DNA of 64,000 bases from NCBI RefSeq assembly GCF_910591885.1, contig NW_025963561.1, positions 372,001 to 436,000 on the forward strand, given 5' to 3'. This document shows positions 29,831-44,900 of the stretch, piece by piece. The translations under genes were made by a program, and so were the position numbers. Under the pieces are notes generated by a model, which saw only the letters and a list, made by a program, of their open reading frames with translations, did no database searches and was not told the origin of the DNA. Each line of letters opens with the position of its first letter. The stretch's first letter is position 1. This stretch comes from Bombus terrestris (lineage: Eukaryota; Arthropoda; Insecta; Hymenoptera; Apidae).

Positions 29831-32763
29831 ATAGTATATAACGTTATACGTCATATAGTGGTGCAATATAGCGTTACAGTTCCTATAGTGATGGAATATA
29901 ACGTTGTACATTATAACGTAATAGTTTATAACTTTATACGCCATATAGTGTTGCAATATATCGTTATACGTCCAATAGAGATGCAATATAACGACATACG
30001 CCATATAGTGATGGAATATAACGTTATACATTATGACGTAATAGTTTATAACTTTATACGCCATATAGTGATGCAATATATCGTTATACGTCATATAGAG
30101 ATGCAATAGAACGATATACGGCATATAGTGATGCAATATATCGTTATACGGCCTATAGTGATGCAATATATCGTTATACGTCCTATAGTTATGGAATACA
30201 ACGTTATACCTTATAACCTAACAGTATATGACGTTATACCTTATAACATAATAGTATATAACGTTATACGTCATAGAGTGATGCAATATATCGTTATACG
30301 TCATATAGTGATGCGATATAACGTTATACCGTATAACCCAATAGTATATAACGACATAACGTAATAGAATATAACGTTATAGGTTATAACGTAATAGTAT
30401 ATAACGTTATACGTCATATAGTGATGCAATATATCGTTATACGTCATATAGTGATGCAATATAACGTTATACCTCATATTGTGATGCGATATACCTTTAT
30501 ACGTTATAACATAATTGTATATAACGTGATACGACATAACGTAATAGTATATAACGTTATACGTCATATAGTGATGCAATATATCGTTATATGACCGAAA
30601 GAGAGGCAATAAATCGTTATACGTCATATAGTGATGCGATATAACGTTATACCATATAACCTAATAGTATATAAAGTTATACGACATAACGTAATAGAAT
30701 ATAACGTTATAGGTTATAACGTAATATTATATAACGTTATACCTCATATTGTGATGCGATATAACTTTATACGTTATAAGATAATTGTATATAACGTGAT
30801 ACGTCATATAGTGGTGCAATATATCGTTATAGGTCATATAATGATGCGATATAACGTTATACCATATAACCTAATAGTAAATAACGTTATACGACATAAC
30901 TTAATAGATTATAACGTTATAGGTTATAACGTAATAGTATATAACGTTATACCTCATATTGTGATGCGATATAACTTTATACGTTATAACATAATTGTGT
31001 ATAACGTGATACGTCATAACGCAATAGTATATAACGTTATACGTCATATAGTGATGCAATATATCGTTATACTACCGAAAGAGAGGCAATAAAACGTTAT
31101 ACGTCGTATAGTGATGCGATATAGCGTTATACGTAATATAGTAATATTATATAACGTTATACGCCATATTGTGATGCAATATATCGTTATACGTCCTATA
31201 GTTATGCAATACAACGTTATACGTTATAACCTAACAGTATATGACGTTATACCTTATAACGTAATAGTATATAACGTTATACGTCATAACGTAATAGTAT
31301 ATAACGTTATACGTTATAACGTAATAGTATATAACGTTATACGTTATAACGTAATAGTATATAACGTTATACGTCATATAGTGATGCAATATAACGTTAT
31401 ACCTCATATTGTGATGCGATATACCTTTATACGTTATAACATAATTGTATATAACGTGATACGTCATAACGTAATAGTATATAACGTTATACGTCATATA
31501 GTGATGCAATATATCGTTATATGACCGAAAGAGAGGCAATAAAACGTTATACGTCATATAGTGATGCCATATAACGTTATACGTAATAACGTAATAGTAT
31601 ATAATGTTATACCCCATATTGTGATGCAATATATCGTTATACGGCCTATAGTTATGCAATACAACGTTATACCTTATAACCTAACAGTATATGACGTTAT
31701 ACCTTATAACGTAATAGTATACAACGTTATACGTTATAACGTGATAGTATATAACGTTATACGTTATAACGTAATAGTATATAACGTTTTACGTCATAAC
31801 GTAATAGTATATAACGTTATACGTCATATAGTGGTGCAATATAACGTTATAGGTCCTATAGTGATGGAATATAACGTTATACATTATAACGTAATAGTAT
31901 ATAATGTTATACCCCATATTGTGATGCAATATATCGTTATACGTCCTATAGTTATGCAATACAACATTATACCTTGTAACATAATAGTATATGACTTTAT
32001 ACCTTATAACGTAATAGTATATAATGTTATACCTTACAACGTAATAGTATATCACGTTATACGTTATAACGTAATAGTATATAACGTTATACGTCATATA
32101 GTGGTGCAATATATCGTTATACGTCATATAATGATTCGATATAACGTTATACCATATAACCTAATAGTATATAAAGTTATACGACATAACGTAATAGAAT
32201 ATAACGTTATAGGTCATAACGTAATAGTATATAACGTTATACGTCATATAGTGATGCAATATAACGTCATAGGCCTTATAGTGATGGAATATAACGTTAT
32301 ACATTATAACGTAATAGTATATAACGTTATACGTCATAACGTAATAGTATATAACGTTATAGGCCTTATAATGATGGAATATAACGTTATACATTATAAC
32401 GTAATAGTATATAACGTTATACGTCATAACGTAATAGTACATAACTTTATACGTCATAACGTAATAGTATATAACGTTATACGTCATAACGTAATAGTAT
32501 ATAACGTTATACGTCATATAGTGGTGCAATATAACGTTATAGGCCTTATAGTGATGGAATATAACGTTATACATTATAACGTAATAGTATATAACGTTAT
32601 ACGTCATAACGTAATAGAATATAACGTTATAGGCCATATAGTGATGGAATATAACGTTATACATTATAACGTAATAGTATATAACATTATACGTCATAAC
32701 GTAATAGTACATAACGTTATACGTAATAACGTAATAGTATATAACGTTATACGTCATATAGTG

Positions 32764-33065
32764 GTTGCAATATAACGTTATAGGTCCTATAGTGATGGAA
32801 TATAACGTTATACATTATAACGTAATAGTATATAACGTTTTACGTCATAACGTAATAGTATATAACGTTATACGTAATAACGTAATAGTATATAAGGTTA
32901 TACGTCATATAGTGGTTGCAATATAACGTTATAGGTCCTATAGTGATGGAATGTAACGTTATACATTATAACGTAATAGTATATAACGTTTTACGTCATA
33001 ACGTAATAGTATATAACGTTATACGTAATAACGTAATAGTATATAACGTTATACGTCATATAGTG
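32764..33065. repeat. 151-bp tandem duplication (two units)
   Basis: GTTGC sites at 32,764, 32,915 and 33,066 bound two consecutive 151-bp units (5 x 30 + 1) with the same word order: GGTCCTATAGTGATGGAA, CATTATAACGTAATAGTA, TTTTACGTC, then CGTAATAACGTAATAGTA. The second unit differs by ATGTAACG for ATATAACG and by AACGTTATACGTC where the first has AAGGTTATACGTC. Confidence 0.87.
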
Positions 33066-33306
33066 GTTGCAATATAACGTTATAGGTCCTATAGTGATGG
33101 AATGTAACGTTATACATTATAACGTAATAGTATATAACGTTATGCATTATATAGTAATGCAACATAACGCTAAACGTTATAACGTAATAGTATAAAACAT
33201 CGTACGTCATATAGTGATGCGATATAACGTTATACGTAATAACGTAATAGTATATAACGTTTTACGTCATAACGTAATAGTATATAACGTTATACGTCAT
33301 ATAGTG
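33066..33306. repeat. 241-bp module matching the one at 15,138
   Basis: It has the same length and word order as 15,138-15,378, including ATGCAACATAACGCTAAACG and AAAACATCGTACGTC. Small differences such as ATGCATTATATAG here against ATGCATCATATAC there show that it is an independent, slightly diverged copy about 18 kb away. Confidence 0.82.
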
Positions 33307-34517
33307 GTTGCAATATAACGTTATAGGTCCTATAGTGATGGAATATAGCGTTATACATTATAACGTAATAGTATATAACGTTATACGTTATAACGTAATA
33401 GTATATAACGTTATACGTCATATAGTGATGCAATATATCGTTATACGTCATATAGTGATGCGATATAACGTTATACCATATAACCTAATAGTATATAACG
33501 TTATACGACATAACGTAATAGAATATAACGTTATAGATTATAACGTAATAGTATATAACGTTATACGTCATATAGTGATGCAATATATCGTTATACGTCA
33601 TATAGTGATGCGATATAACGTTATAGGTCCTATAGTGATGGAATATAACGTTATAGTATATAACGTAATAGTACATAACGTTATAGTATATAACGTAATA
33701 GTACATAACGTTATACGTCATAACGTAATAGTATATAACGTTATACGTAATATAGTGGTGCAATATCACGTTATAGGCCTTATAGTAATGGAATATAACG
33801 TTATACATTATAACGTAATAGTATATAACGTTATACGTCATAACATAATAGTATATAACGTTATACGTCATATAGTGGTGCAATATAACGTTATAGGTCC
33901 TATAGTGATTGAATATAACGTTATACATTATAACGTAATAGTATATAACGTTATACGTCATAACGTAATAGTACATAACGTTATACGTCATAACGTAATA
34001 GTATATAACGTTATGCATCATATAGTAATGCAATATAACGCTAAACGTTATAACGTAATAGTATAAAACATCGCACGTCATATAGTGATAGGATATAACG
34101 TTATACGTAATAACGTAATAGTATATAACGTTATACGTCATAACTTAATAGTATATAACGTTATACGTCATATAGTGGTGCAATATAACGGTAGAGGTCT
34201 TATAGTGATGGAATATAACGTTATACATTATAAGGTAATAGTATATAACGTTATACGTCATAACGTAATAGTACATAACGTTATACGTCATAACGTAATA
34301 GTATATAACGTTATAGTTCATATAGTGGTGCAATATAACGTTATAGGTCTCATAGTGATGGAATATAAGGTTATACATTATATCGTAATAGTATATAACG
34401 TTATACATCATAACGTAATAGTATATAACGTTATACGTAATAACGTAATAGTATATAACGTTATACGTCATAACTTAATAGTATATAACGTTATACGTCA
34501 TATAGTGGTGCAATATA

Positions 34518-37500
34518 GCGTTACAGTTCCTATAGTGATGGAATATAACGTTGTACATTATAACGTAATAGTTTATAACTTTATACGCCATATAGTGTTG
34601 CAATATATCGTTATACGTCCAATAGAGATGCAATATAACGACATACGCCATATAGTGATGGAATATAACGTTATACATTATGACGTAATAGTTTATAACT
34701 TTATACGCCATATAGTGATGCAATATATCGTTATACGTCATATAGAGATGCAATAGAACGATATACGCCATATAGTGATGCAATATATCGTTATACGGCC
34801 TATAGTGATGCAATATATCGTTATACGTCCTATAGTTATGCAATACAACGTTATACCTTATAACCTAACAGTATATGACGTTATACCTTATAACGTAATA
34901 GTATATAACGTTATACGTCATAGAGTGATGCAATATATCGTTATACGTCATATAGTGATGCGATATAACGTTATACCATATAACCCAATAGTATATAACG
35001 ACATAACGTAATAGAATATAACGTTATAGGTTATAACGTAATAGTATATAGCGTTATACGTCATATAGTGATGCAATATATCGTTATTCGTCATATAGTG
35101 ATGCAATATATCGTTATATGTCCGAAAGAGAGGCAATAAAACGTTATACGTCATATAGTGATGCGATATAACGTTATACCATATAACCTAATAGTATATA
35201 GAGTTATACGACATAACGTAATAGAATATAACGTTATAGGTTATAACGTAATAGTATATAACGTTATACCTCATATTGTGATGCGATATAGCTTTATACG
35301 TTATAAGATAATTGTATATAACGTGATACGTCATATAGTGGTGCAATATATCGTTATACGTCATATAATGATGCGATATAACGTTATACCATATAACCTA
35401 ATAGTAAATAACGTTATACGACATAACTTAATAGAATATAACGTTATAGGTTATAACGTAATAGTATATAACGTAATACCTCATATTGTGATGCGATATA
35501 ACTTTATACGTTATAACATAATTGTTTATAACGTGATACGTCATAACGTAATAGTATATAACGTTATACGTCATGTAGTGATGCAATATATCGTTATACG
35601 ACCGAAAGAGAGGCAATAAAACGTTATACGTCGTATAGTGATGCGATATAGCGTTATACGTAATATAGTAATATTATATAACGTTATACGCCATATTGTG
35701 ATGCAATATATCGTTATACGTCCTATAGTTATGCAATACAACGTTATACGTTATAACCTAACAGTATATGACGTTATACCTTATAACGTAATAGTATATA
35801 ACGTTAAACGTCATAACGTAATAGTATATAACGTTATACGTTATAACGTAATAGTATATAACGTTATACGTCATATAGTGATGCAATATAACGTTATACC
35901 TCATATTGTGATGCGATATACCTTTATACGTTATAACATAATTGTATATAACGTGATACGTCATAACGTAATAGTATATAACGTTATACGTCATATAGTG
36001 ATGCAATATATCGTTATATGACCGAAAGAGAGGCAATAAAACATTATACGTCATATAGTGATGCGATATAACGTTATACGTAATAACGTAATAGTATATA
36101 ATGTTATACCCCATATTGTGATGCAATATATCGTTATACGGCCTATAGTTATGCAATACAACGTTATACCTTATAACCTAACAGTATATGACGTTATACC
36201 TTATAACGTAATAGTATACAACGTTATACGTTATAACGTGATAGTATATAACGTTATACGTTATAACGTAATAGTATATAACGTTTTACGTCATAACGTA
36301 ATAGTATATAACGTTATACGTCATATAGTGGTGCAATATAACGTTATAGGTCCTATAGTGATGGAATATAACGTTATACATTATAACGTAATAGTATATA
36401 ATGTTATACCCCATATAGTGATGCAATATATCGTTATACGTCCTATAGTTATGCAATACAACGTTATACGTTATAACCTAACAGTATATGACGTTATACC
36501 TTATAACGTAATAGTATATAACGTTATACGTCATAACGTAATAGTATATAACGTTATACGTTATAACGTAATAGTATATAACGTTATACGTCATATAGTG
36601 GTGCAATATATCGTTATACGTCATATAATGATTCGATATAACGTTATACCATGTAACCTAATAGTATATAAAGTTATACGACATAACGTAATAGAATATA
36701 ACGTTATAGGTCATAACGTAATAGTATATAACGTTATACCTCATATTGTGATGCGATATAACTTTATACGTTATAACATAATTGTATATAACGTGATACG
36801 TCATATAGTGTAGCAATATATCGTTATACGTCATATAATGATGCGATATAACGTTATACCATATAACCTAATAGTAAATAACGTTATACGAAATAACGTA
36901 ATAGAATATAACGTTATAAGTTATAACGTAATAGTATATAACGTTATACCTCATATTGTGATGCGATATAACTTTATACGTTATAACTTAATTGTATATA
37001 ACGTGATACGTCATAACGTAATAGTATATAACGTTTTACGTCATAACGTAATAGTATATAACGCTATACGTCATATAGTGGTGCAATATAACGTTATAGG
37101 TCCTATAGTGATGGAATATAACGTTATAGAATATAACGTAATAGTATATAACGTTATACCTTATAACGTAATAGTATATAACGTTTTACGTCATAACGTA
37201 ATAGTATATAACATTATACGTCATATAGTGGTGCAATATAACGTTGTAGGTCCTATAGTGATGGAATATAACGTTATACATTATAACGTAATAGTATAAA
37301 ACATCGTACGTCATATAGGGATGCGATATAACGTTATACGTAATAACGTAATAGTACATAACGCTATACGTCATATAGTGGTGCACTATAACGTTATAGG
37401 TCCTACAGTGATGGAATATAACGTTGTACATTATAACGTAATAGTATATAACGCTATACGTCATATAGAGATGCAATATAACGATATACGCCCTATAGTG

Positions 37501-40500
37501 ATGGAATATAACGTTATACATTATAACGAAATAGTATATAACGTTATACGTTATAACGTAATAGTATATAACGTTATACGTTATAACGTAATAGTATATA
37601 ACGTTTTACGTCATAACGTAATAGTATATAACGTTATACGTCATATAGTGTTGGAATATAACGTTATAGGTCCTATAGTGATGGAATATAACGTTATAGA
37701 ATATAACGTAATAGTATATAACGTTATACCTTATAACGTAATAGTATATAACGTTTTACGTCATAACGTAATAGTATATAACATTATACTTCATATAGTG
37801 GTGCAATATAACGTTGTAGGTCCTATAGTGATGGAATATAACGTTATACATTATAACGTAATAGTATATAACGTTATACGTTATAACGTAATAGTATATA
37901 ACGTTATACGTTATAACGTAATAGTATATAACGTTATACGTTATAACGTAATAGTATGTAACGTTATACGTCATATAGTGATGCGATGTAACGTTATACC
38001 ATATAACCTAATAGTAAATAACGCTATACGAAATAACGTAATAGAATATAACGTTATAAGTTATAACGTAATAGTATATAACGTTATACCTCATATTGTG
38101 ATGCGATATAACTTTATACGTTATAACTTAATTGTATATAACGTGATACGTCATAACGTAATAGTATATAACGTTATACGTCATATAGTGATGCAATATA
38201 TCGTTATACGACCGAAAGAGAGGCAATAAAACGTTATACGTCATATAGTGATGCGATATAACCGTATACGTAATAACCTAATAGTATATAACGTTATACA
38301 TCATATAGTAATGCAATATAACGTTAAACGTTATAACGTAATAGTATAAAACATCGTACGTCATATAGGGATGCGTTATAACGTTATACGTAATAACGTA
38401 ATAGTATATAACGCTATACGTCATATAGTGGTGCACTATAACGTTATAGGTCCTACAGTGATGCAATATAACGTTGTACATTATAACGTAATAGTATATA
38501 ACGCTATACGTCATATAGAGATGCAATATAACGATATACGCCCTATAGTGATGGAATATAACGTTATACATTATAACGTAATAGTATATAACGTTATACG
38601 TTATAACGTAATAGTATATAACGTAATAGTATATAACGTTATACGTTATAACGTAATAGTATATAACGTTATACGTTATAACGTAATAGTATATAACGTT
38701 TTACGTCATAACGTAATAGTATATAACGTTATACGTCATATAGTGGTGCAATATAACGTTATAGGTCCTATAGTGATGGAATATAACGTTATAGAATATA
38801 ACGTAATAGTATATAACGTTATACCTTATAACGTAATAGTATATAACGTTTTACGTCATAACGTAATAGTATATAACATTATACGTCATATAGTGGTGCA
38901 ATATAACGTTGTAGGTCCTATAGTGATGGAATATAACGTTATACATTATAACGTAATAGTAGATAACGTTATACGTTATAACGTAATAGTATATAACGTT
39001 ATACGTTATAACGTAATAGTATATAACGTTATACGTCATATAGTGATGCAATATATCGTTATACGTCATATAGTGATGCGATATAACGTTATAACATATA
39101 ACCTAATAGTATATAACGTTATACGACATAACGTAATATAATGTAACGTTATAGGTTATAACGTAATAGTATATAACGTTATACCTCATATTGTGATGCG
39201 ATGTAACTTTATACGTTATAACTTAATTGTATATAACGTGATACGTCATAACGTAATAGTATATAACGTTATACGTCATATAGTGATGCAATATATCGTT
39301 ATACGACCGAAAGAGAGGCAATAAAACGTTATACGTCATATAGTGATGCGATATAACCTTATACGTAATAACGTAATAGTATATAACGTTATACATCATA
39401 TAGTAATGCAATATAACGTTAAACGTTATAACGTAATAGTATAAAACATCGTACGTCATATAGGGATGCGATATAACGTTATACGTAATAACGTAATAGT
39501 ATATAACGCTATACGTCATATAGTGGTGCACTATAACGTTATAGGTCCTACAGTGATGGAATATAACGTTGTACATTATAACGTAATAGTATATAACGCT
39601 ATACGTCATATAGAGATGCAATATAACGATATACGCCCTATAGTGATGGAATATAACGTTATACATTATAACGTAATAGTATATAACGTTATACGTTATA
39701 ACGTAATAGTATATAACGTTATACCTTATAACGTAATAGTATATAACGTTTTACGTCATAACGTAATAGTATATAACATTATACGTCATATAGTGGTGCA
39801 ATATAACGTTGTAGGTCCTATAGTGATGGAATATAACGTTATACATTATAACGTAATAGTATATAACGTTATACGTTATAACGTAATAGTATATAACGTT
39901 ATACGTTATAACGTAATAGTATATAACGTTATACGTCATATAGTGATGCAATATATCGTTATACGTCATATAGTGATGCGATATAACGTTATAACATATA
40001 ACCTGATAGTATATAACGTTATACGACATAACGTAATATAATGTAACGTTATAGGTTATAACGTAAGAGTATATAACGTTATACGTCATATAGTGATGCA
40101 ATATATCGTTATACGTCATAGAGTGCGGAGATTAAACGTGATAGGTCCTATAGTGAGGGAATATAACGTTATACATTCTAACGGAATAGCATATGACGTT
40201 ATACGTCATAACGTAATAGTATATCACCTTATACATCATCTAGTGATGCAATATATCGTTAAACGTTAAAACGTAATACTATAAAACATCGTACGTCATA
40301 TAGTCATGCGATATAACGTTATACGTCATATAGTGATGCGATATAACGTTATACCTCATATTGTGATGCGATATAACTTTATACGTTATAACATAATTGT
40401 ATACAACGTGATACGTCATAACGTAATAGTATATAACGTTATACGTCATAACGTAATAGTATATAACGTTATACGTCATATAGTGGTGCAATATAGCGTT

Positions 40501-41905
40501 ACAGTTCCTATAGTGATGGAATATAACGTTATTCATTATAACGTAATAGTTTATAACTTTATACGCCATATAGTGTTGCAATATATCGTTATACGTTCAA
40601 TAGAGATGCAATATAACGATATGCGCCATATAGTGATGGAATATAACGTTATACATTATGACGTAAGAGTTTATAACTTTATACGCCATATAGTGATGCA
40701 ATATATCGTTATACGTCATATAGAGATGCAGTAGAACGATATACGCCATATAGTGATGGAATATAACGTTATACATTATAACGTAATAGTTTATAAGTTT
40801 ATACGCCATATAGTGATGCAATATATCGTTATACGTCCTATAGTGATGCAATATATCGTTATACGTCCTATAGTTATACAATACAACGTTATACCTTATA
40901 ACCTAACACTATATGACGTTATACCTTATAACGTAATAGTATATAACGTTATACGTCAAAACGTAATAGTATATAACGTTATACGTCATTTAGAGGTGCA
41001 ATGTAACGTTAAACGCTATAACGTAATAGTATAAAGCATCGTACGTCATATAGTGATGAGATATAACGTTATACGTAATAACGTAATAGTATATAACGTT
41101 ATACGTCATATAGTGGTGCAATATAACGTTATAGGCCTTATAGTAATGGAATATAACGTTATACATTATAACGTAATAGTATATAACGTTATACGTCATA
41201 ACATAATAGTATATAACGTTATACGTCATATAGTGGTGCAATATAACGCTATAGGTCCTATAGTGATTGAATATAACGTTATACATTATAACGTAATAGT
41301 ATATAACGTTATACGACATAACATAATAGTACATAACGTTATACGTCATAACGTAATAGTATATAACGTTATGCATCATATAGTAATGCAATATAACGCT
41401 AAACGTTATAACGTAATAGTATAAAACATCGTACGTCATATAGTGTTGCGATATAACGTTATACGTAATAACTTAATACTATATATCGTTTTACGTCATA
41501 ACGTAATAGTATATAACGTTGTACGTCATATAGTGGTGCAATATAACGTTATAGGTCTCATAGTGATGGAATATAACGTTATACATTATAACGTAATAGT
41601 ATACAACGTTATACGTCATAACGTAATAGTATATAACGATATACGTAATAACGTAATAGTATATAACGCTATACGTCATATAGTGGTGCACTATAACGTT
41701 ATAGGTCCTACAGTTATGGAATATAACGTTATACGTCATATAGTGGTGCAATATAACGTTAAACGTTATAACGTAATAGTATAAAACATCGCACGTCATA
41801 TAGTGATAGGATATAACGTTATACGTAATAACGTAATAGTATATAACGTTATACGTCATAACTTAATAGTATATAACGATATACGTCATATAGTGGTGCA
41901 ATATA
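34518..41905. repeat. R-HOR copy R1 (7,388 bp)
   Basis: Markers CCGAAAG lie at 35,122, 35,602, 36,022, 38,212 and 39,307, and GCGGAGATTA at 40,125. The copy is 1,095 bp longer than R2 or R3. Of this, 1,050 bp (about 36,597-37,646) is a block that R2 and R3 lack, and 45 bp is a half-monomer plus one monomer near 38,611. R0a shows the same 2,190-bp marker spacing (20,943 to 23,133), so the long form is probably ancestral. Confidence 0.88.
38611..38625. repeat. Solitary 15-bp half-monomer
   Basis: ATAGTATATAACGTA stands alone between full 30-bp monomers. It is a hybrid: the first 14 bases come from the first half-monomer and the last A from the second. Together with one additional monomer it makes a 45-bp gain relative to R2, shown by marker spacing 1,095 against 1,050 bp. 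It records a crossover between the two 15-bp halves. Confidence 0.93.
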
Positions 41906-44900
41906 GCGTTACAGTTCCTATAGTGATGGAATATAACGTTGTACATTATAACGTAATAGTTTATAACTTTATACGCCATATAGTGTTGCAATATATCGTT
42001 ATACGTCCAATAGAGATGCAATATAACGACATACGCCATATAGTGATGGAATATAACGTTATACATTATGACGTAATAGTTTATAACTTTATACGCCATA
42101 TAGTGAAGCAATATATCGTTATACGTCATATAGAGATGCAATATAACGATATACGCCATATAGTGATGCAATATATCGTTATACGGCCTATAGTGATGCA
42201 ATATATCGTTATACGTCCTATAGTTATGGAATACAACGTTATACCTTATAACCTAACAGTATATGACGTTATACCTTATAACGTAATAGTATATAACGTT
42301 ATACGTCATAGAGTGATGCAATATATCGTTATACGTCATATAGTGATGCGATATAACGTTATACCATATAACCCAATAGTATATAACGACATAACGTAAT
42401 AGAATATAACGTTATAGGTTATAACGTAATAGTATATAGCGTTATACGTCATATAGTGATGCAATATATCGTTATTCGTCATATAGTGATGCAATATATC
42501 GTTATATGTCCGAAAGAGAGGCAATAAAACGTTATACGTCATATAGTGATGCGATATAACGTTATACCATATAACCTAATAGTATATAAAGTTATACGAC
42601 ATAACGTAATAGAATATAACGTTATAGGTTATAACGTAATAGTATATAACGTTATACCTCATATTGTGATGCGATATAGCTTTATACGTTATAAGATAAT
42701 TGTATATAACGTGATACGTCATATAGTGGTGCAATATATCGTTATACGTCATATAATGATGCGATATAACGTTATACCATATAACCTAATAGTAAATAAC
42801 GTTATACGACATAACTTAATAGATTATAACGTTATAGGTTATAACGTAATAGTATATAACGTTATACCTCATATTGTGATGCGATATAACTTTATACGTT
42901 ATAACATAATTGTTTATAACGTGATACGTCATAACGTAATAGTATATAACGTTATACGTCATATAGTGATGCAATATATCGTTATACGACCGAAAGAGAG
43001 GCAATAAAACGTTATACGTCGTATAGTGATGCGATATAGCGTTATACGTAATATAGTAATATTATATAACGTTATACGCCATATTGTGATGCAATATATC
43101 GTTATACGTCCTATAGTTATGCAATACAACGTTATACGTTATAACCTAACAGTATATGACGTTATACCTTATAACGTAATAGTATATAACGTTATACGTC
43201 ATAACGTAATAGTATATAACGTTATACGTTATAACGTAATAGTATATAACGTTATACGTCATATAGTGATGCAATATAACGTTATACCTCATATTGTGAT
43301 GCGATATACCTTTATACGTTATAACATAATTGTATATAACGTGATACGTCATAACGTAATAGTATATAACGTTATACGTCATATAGTGATGCAATATATC
43401 GTTATATGACCGAAAGAGAGGCAATAAAACGTTATACGTCATATAGTGATGCGATATAACGTTATACGTAATAACGTAATAGTATATAATGTTATACCCC
43501 ATATTGTGATGCAATATATCGTTATACGGCCTATAGTTATGCAATACAACGTTATACCTTATAACCTAACAGTATATGACGTTATACCTTATAACGTAAT
43601 AGTATACAACGTTATACGTTATAACGTGATAGTATATAACGTTATACGTTATAACGTAATAGTATATAACGTTTTACGTCATAACGTAATAGTATATAAC
43701 GTTATACGTCATATAGTGGTGCAATATAACGTTATAGGTCCTATAGTGATGGAATATAACGTTATACATTATAACGTAATAGTATATAATGTTATACCCC
43801 ATATTGTGATGCAATATATCGTTATACGTCCTATAGTTATGCAATACAACGTTATACGTTATAACCTAACAGTATATGACGTTATACCTTATAACGTAAT
43901 AGTATATAACGTTATACGTCATAACGTAATAGTATATAACGTTATACGTTATAACGTAATAGTATATAACGTTATACGTCATATAGTGTTGCAATATAAC
44001 GTTATAGGTCCTATAGTGATGGAATATAACGTTATAGAATATAACGTAATAGTATATAACGTTATACCTTATAACGTAATAGTATATAACGTTTTACGTC
44101 ATAACGTAATAGTATATAACATTATACTTCATATAGTGGTGCAATATAACGTTGTAGGTCCTATAGTGATGGAATATAACGTTATACATTATAACGTAAT
44201 AGTATATAACGTTATACGTTATAACGTAATAGTATATAACGTTATACGTTATAACGTAATAGTATATAACGTTATACGTTATAACGTAATAGTATGTAAC
44301 GTTATACGTCATATAGTGATGCGATGTAACGTTATACCATATAACCTAATAGTAAATAACGCTATACGAAATAACGTAATAGAATATAACGTTATAAGTT
44401 ATAACGTAATAGTATATAACGTTATACCTCATATTGTGATGCGATATAACTTTATACGTTATAACTTAATTGTATATAACGTGATACGTCATAACGTAAT
44501 AGTATATAACGTTATACGTCATATAGTGATGCAATATATCGTTATACGACCGAAAGAGAGGCAATAAAACGTTATACGTCATATAGTGATGCGATATAAC
44601 CGTATACGTAATAACCTAATAGTATATAACGTTATACATCATATAGTAATGCAATATAACGTTAAACGTTATAACGTAATAGTATAAAACATCGTACGTC
44701 ATATAGGGATGCGTTATAACGTTATACGTAATAACGTAATAGTATATAACGCTATACGTCATATAGTGGTGCACTATAACGTTATAGGTCCTACAGTGAT
44801 GCAATATAACGTTGTACATTATAACGTAATAGTATATAACGCTATACGTCATATAGAGATGCAATATAACGATATACGCCCTATAGTGATGGAATATAAC

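Larger units (their letters stand above)
19739..29870. repeat. R-HOR copy R0a (10,132 bp, longest)
   Basis: The copy runs from the AGCGTTACAGTTCC anchor (here GGCGTTACAG, 19,739) to the next such anchor. It contains CCGAAAG markers at 20,463, 20,943, 23,133, 24,183 and 25,563, the once-per-HOR GCGGAGATTA marker at 26,531, and a 7-bp deletion junction at 20,220. Sub-blocks of 1,050, 1,050 and 1,380 bp repeat in tandem around 22,240-25,720. From about 27,240 to 29,830 the vocabulary is L-type. The length is 338 x 30 - 8, explained by the -7 and a -1 at 28,720. Confidence 0.83.
29871..34517. repeat. R-HOR copy R0b (4,647 bp, truncated hybrid)
   Basis: The copy begins like R0a (anchor at 29,871; CCGAAAG at 30,595, 31,075 and 31,525, 724 bp from anchor to first marker as in R0a). 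The middle of the HOR, including the GCGGAGATTA marker, is missing. From about 32,230 the sequence is L-type and carries four of the GTTGC +1 sites. The length is 155 x 30 - 3, which equals the -7 junction plus four +1 changes. Confidence 0.82.
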
